NCBI GenBank assembly: GCA_029339505.1
Contig: JAQISU010000097.1
Coordinates: 1,085,001-1,149,000 of the forward strand
Reading direction: 5' to 3'
From: Unio delphinus
Lineage: Eukaryota; Mollusca; Bivalvia; Unionida; Unionidae
Length of the DNA stretch: 64,000 bases
A program made the position numbers and the translations under genes. How positions within the stretch are numbered: position 1 is the stretch's first letter; every line of letters begins with the position of its first letter. Below the pieces are notes generated by a model. It saw nothing but the letters and a program-made list of their open reading frames with translations, was not told the origin of the DNA and did no database searches. Below, piece by piece: positions 61,479-64,000 of the stretch.

Positions 61479-61958
61479 ATGTCATATAGTGTTATTAGTG
61501 TTACGCTAACTCCCGGCCAATTAAAAAAGTTACAATCGGAATCAACTAGGCGATGTGGAACCACAATCACGTTGAAACCCAACCAAATGACTGGTGGTGC
61601 AAATAAACTATCGCTGACAACTCGTCAGGTGAAACATTTCAATGATGCACTTGCAGCCAAAAAAGGTGTTCAGATTACTCTTTCTGCGGCTGCTATCAAA
61701 AATATGATTAAAACAGGCGGTATATTTCCGTTGTTAGCTGCGATTCCAGCGCTAATTGCAGCTGCAGCCCCAGCGGTGGCTAAAGCAGCGGCGTTAGGAG
61801 CCGTTGGTACTGCAGCAGGAATGGCACTAAAGAAAGCAACTGGGAAAGGATATAAAAAAAAGAGGAGATCCGTTCATGGATTGGGTCTAAGACTACCAGG
61901 AACCCCGTATTCATGGTACAGCGGAAAGGGTCTAAGACTACCAGGAACGATTTATTAA
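61479..61958 (+). CDS. pX/pVI-like membrane-active virion protein
   Basis: 159 residues from MSYSVIS; the frame upstream to 61422 is read-through of two palindromes. It has the MTGGANK site, hydrophobic helix pair and two GLRLPGT repeats. Confidence 0.75.
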   Translation: MSYSVISVTLTPGQLKKLQSESTRRCGTTITLKPNQMTGGANKLSLTTRQVKHFNDALAAKKGVQITLSAAAIKNMIKTGGIFPLLAAIPALIAAAAPAVAKAAALGAVGTAAGMALKKATGKGYKKKRRSVHGLGLRLPGTPYSWYSGKGLRLPGTIY

Positions 61959-61993
61959 TTCAGAAATCTTCGATTTCCGAACCTATGGTTCCC

Positions 61994-62422
61994 ATGTCCA
62001 ATTTTGATTTAATGGATGCGGCTAAAAAACTAGTGATTAAAAATTTCAGAGGTGTTTTTATGAAGGATCAATTACCACATCAACCAAATAAAACTGAAAC
62101 AGGAATTATTAATCTCGATAACAGCACCGGACCTGGAACTCACTGGGTTGCATACGCTATTGATCCACGTGGAATTGTCTATTTTGATTCATATGGATTA
62201 GCCCCGCCAAGCGAGTTTATGCGATATATAAAAACCCTTCCAATGAAGACTTGGTATTCTACGCTACCAACACAAACGATGATTGACCCACCAATATGTG
62301 GCAGCGAAGTATTAAATGTCCTTGACGCTATTTCTAACTCCTTGGGTAACCCAAGCGGAAAACCACCACATATTGTCGTAAATGACTACACCAGCAATCG
62401 CTGGAAATCGAAACGATTTTAG
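61994..62422 (+). CDS. adenain-type cysteine protease
   Basis: 142 residues from MSNFDLM. H50, D65, Q94 and C102 are all present, as in C. It follows the pX-like gene by 35 bp and precedes the fiber gene by 24 bp. Confidence 0.92.
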   Translation: MSNFDLMDAAKKLVIKNFRGVFMKDQLPHQPNKTETGIINLDNSTGPGTHWVAYAIDPRGIVYFDSYGLAPPSEFMRYIKTLPMKTWYSTLPTQTMIDPPICGSEVLNVLDAISNSLGNPSGKPPHIVVNDYTSNRWKSKRF

Positions 62423-62446
62423 AGAGAGAAAGAGTTTTACAATAAC

Positions 62447-63349
62447 ATGATTGATATTTGGGGGAGATCTTTGAAACCCAAACCCGATGGCACTGCACCA
62501 CCTGATTCTGTCAAGGATATAACAAAAAAAATTAAAGATGAAATCGCTGAGACGTTGAACTTAACAAATGTTGATCCTAATGAAATAGTTGTATTTCAGG
62601 ACAAACAGGGTAAATTGAAATCTAGTAATATTTCTCTGGATGATATTTTAGTTAAACAACAAAACGCAATCGAGGATACTATCGCGTTATTTTCCGATCA
62701 GGGTAAATTGAAACCCAGTAATATTTCTCTGGATGATATTTTAGTTAAACAACAAAACGCAATCGAGGATACTATCGCGTTATTTTCCGATCAGGGTAAA
62801 TTGAAACCGGGTGTACTCGTTTCGACGATTACAGATCGATTAAAAACTCTCAACGATGAGTTAAACAATTCTCTGGCTGTACTAAAAATACTTGAATCTA
62901 AAATTGAAGATAACGGAAAACAGTTTTCAATTTTTCGTAAAAATATCATTGATAAATTTATTGGAACTCAGTTGGATAAAGTTGAAATAAAACTCCCTGA
63001 TATTAAAAAATCCATCGATGAGACGAAAAACTTCATTGGAAAAACAAAAATCCCTCATGAGAAAACCAACAACGTAGTATATACAATCCAACACGGATCA
63101 TTTGAGTGGACACTTGCAAACAACAAATTAGATATCACTGCAACCGTTAAAGGTATTTATCGATTAACACTAGTAACAACGAATCAATTTAATATTTCAT
63201 CATCGAGTTCATCCGGGGTTAACAATACGATTTCAACGATCATCGACAAGGATAAAACTGAACGGTTAACGATAAAAACCGATGATGAAAGTTTGGCTAA
63301 GGCATCAGTAACATGGTATCTGGAATTCGTAGCGGATTTAAGTAAATAA
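62447..63349 (+). CDS. fiber-like protein
   Basis: 300 residues. Three GKLK-SLDDILVKQ repeats, a coiled coil that is 15-17 residues shorter than in C, and the conserved C-terminal beta-rich domain (KGIYRLTLVTTNQFN, WYLEFVADL). Confidence 0.72.
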   Translation: MIDIWGRSLKPKPDGTAPPDSVKDITKKIKDEIAETLNLTNVDPNEIVVFQDKQGKLKSSNISLDDILVKQQNAIEDTIALFSDQGKLKPSNISLDDILVKQQNAIEDTIALFSDQGKLKPGVLVSTITDRLKTLNDELNNSLAVLKILESKIEDNGKQFSIFRKNIIDKFIGTQLDKVEIKLPDIKKSIDETKNFIGKTKIPHEKTNNVVYTIQHGSFEWTLANNKLDITATVKGIYRLTLVTTNQFNISSSSSSGVNNTISTIIDKDKTERLTIKTDDESLAKASVTWYLEFVADLSK

Positions 63350-63411
63350 CTAAATTGAAAGGAAAATCCTTCGGATTTAACAATTGAAAACGCTAGTGTT
63401 TTAAAATAACA

Positions 63412-63960
63412 ATGACTTTGTCATCGACGCAATGTCGCTATGATCAGGTCAGAGAATTTCAGAATAGACTCAAAACCCTCACTGAGGAGTATCAAATAAA
63501 AATAAAAAAATACCGACGAAGAATCACCGCAATTGATGTTACTATATACTCGGTGTCAAGCGTTCTCACTGGTGCCGGAATAATACTTGCATCGGTTACA
63601 ATGATTGCCCCGGTCGTAGTTCCAATTTGCATTTCTGCGGTGGCTACAATCGGGGGTATATTAACCGGGATAGCAAAAAAGATATCATCATGCAGCCAGA
63701 GTAAACTGCAGAATTACTTACTTCAATTTCATATTGCATCAACCGCATATTCGCAATTATCATTGATGATATCGTCGTCACTCGACAATACGATTATATC
63801 AGATATTGAATTCTCAGCGATGGTCAGTATTTTTGATTCCGCGATATCGAAATTAGAGCGACAACATGAGTATAATAACAATGACAACACCGATGGAATC
63901 AGAAAACACGAACCCAAAAAACAAAATGATCTCAATAATATCAACATTACCAGATTGTGA
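63412..63960 (+). CDS. two-TM membrane protein of the virion module
   Basis: 182 residues, nearly identical to 42154-42699, with the same duplicated 3' end. The penton-like gene that follows in C would start just beyond the window end. Confidence 0.75.
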   Translation: MTLSSTQCRYDQVREFQNRLKTLTEEYQIKIKKYRRRITAIDVTIYSVSSVLTGAGIILASVTMIAPVVVPICISAVATIGGILTGIAKKISSCSQSKLQNYLLQFHIASTAYSQLSLMISSSLDNTIISDIEFSAMVSIFDSAISKLERQHEYNNNDNTDGIRKHEPKKQNDLNNINITRL

Positions 63961-64000
63961 GTTCTCAGTGATGGTCAGTATTTATGATTCCTCGATACCA

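Larger units (their letters stand above)
50143..64000 (+). mobile_element. Polinton element D, near-intact, right end outside window
   Basis: It starts at AGCAGCAGAGAGGG and is collinear with C through the membrane-protein gene, where the window ends. The penton-like gene and right TIR are missing from the window. Genes are open except for one-base A-run frameshifts in the polymerase. It differs from C by an extra gene at the left, loss of the Cys-rich gene and several inserted palindromes. Confidence 0.93.

Noticed and set aside
1..64000. tRNA and rRNA genes
   Set aside because: None recognised by eye on either strand; a tRNAscan or Rfam run would be needed to exclude small RNAs.

Overview
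The window is metazoan genomic DNA, AT-rich and full of microsatellites, with hAT-type transposons and intron/exon structure. It is probably from a marine invertebrate, but the species cannot be named from sequence alone. About 85% of it is Polinton/Maverick-type DNA: large self-synthesising transposons that double as integrated virus-like genomes. Four related copies are present. A (1078-16833) is complete, has terminal inverted repeats (TIRs) and a candidate 6-bp target duplication, and is heavily decayed. B (about 20768-29087 plus 44430-49640) is old, broken and 5'-truncated. C (29088-44429) is complete, nearly intact, and inserted inside the capsid gene of B. D (50143 to beyond the window end) is nearly intact, and its right end is not in the window.

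All copies share one plan, read left to right. First comes the TIR, then a minus-strand packaging ATPase. A divergent plus-strand zinc-ribbon gene starts 17 bp away and is followed, in the -1 frame and without an ATG, by a parvovirus-like phospholipase A2 domain. Next are a plus-strand retroviral-type integrase and a minus-strand protein that fuses family B DNA polymerase, an SF1 helicase and an HNH zinc finger. The plus-strand remainder carries a Cys-rich protein, an HNH/NUMOD-type endonuclease, a small coiled-coil protein and then the virion module. That module holds two late-cluster proteins, a double-jelly-roll major capsid protein, a pX/pVI-like membrane-active protein, an adenain-type protease, a fiber-like protein, a two-TM protein and a penton-like protein, followed by the right TIR. 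D adds one cargo gene between TIR and ATPase (HTH, coiled coil, polyQ) and has lost the Cys-rich gene.

The host background is a gene with two short Cys-rich exons of the same cysteine spacing and the same phase (873-1010 and 19516-19635). Polinton A and a hAT relic (17423-19343) lie in the intron between them. A 197-bp hAT MITE with a perfect 8-bp duplication interrupts the polymerase pseudogene of B. A minus-strand fiber-gene remnant of a fifth, different Polinton abuts the truncated end of B.

The most unusual signals are as follows. (1) A family of 12-19 bp palindromes is scattered through the elements, some in frame inside genes, with different palindromes at the same site in different copies. 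(2) An A_AAA_AAC slippery heptamer sits exactly where the zinc-ribbon frame meets the ATG-less PLA2 frame in both intact copies. (3) Each TIR is itself bounded by 16-19 bp inverted repeats. (4) A tandem duplication has un-overlapped two genes in C and D. (5) A conserved 30-bp leader abuts the start codons of two virion genes. (6) Adenain-type cleavage sites occur in several small proteins, including the cargo protein unique to D.
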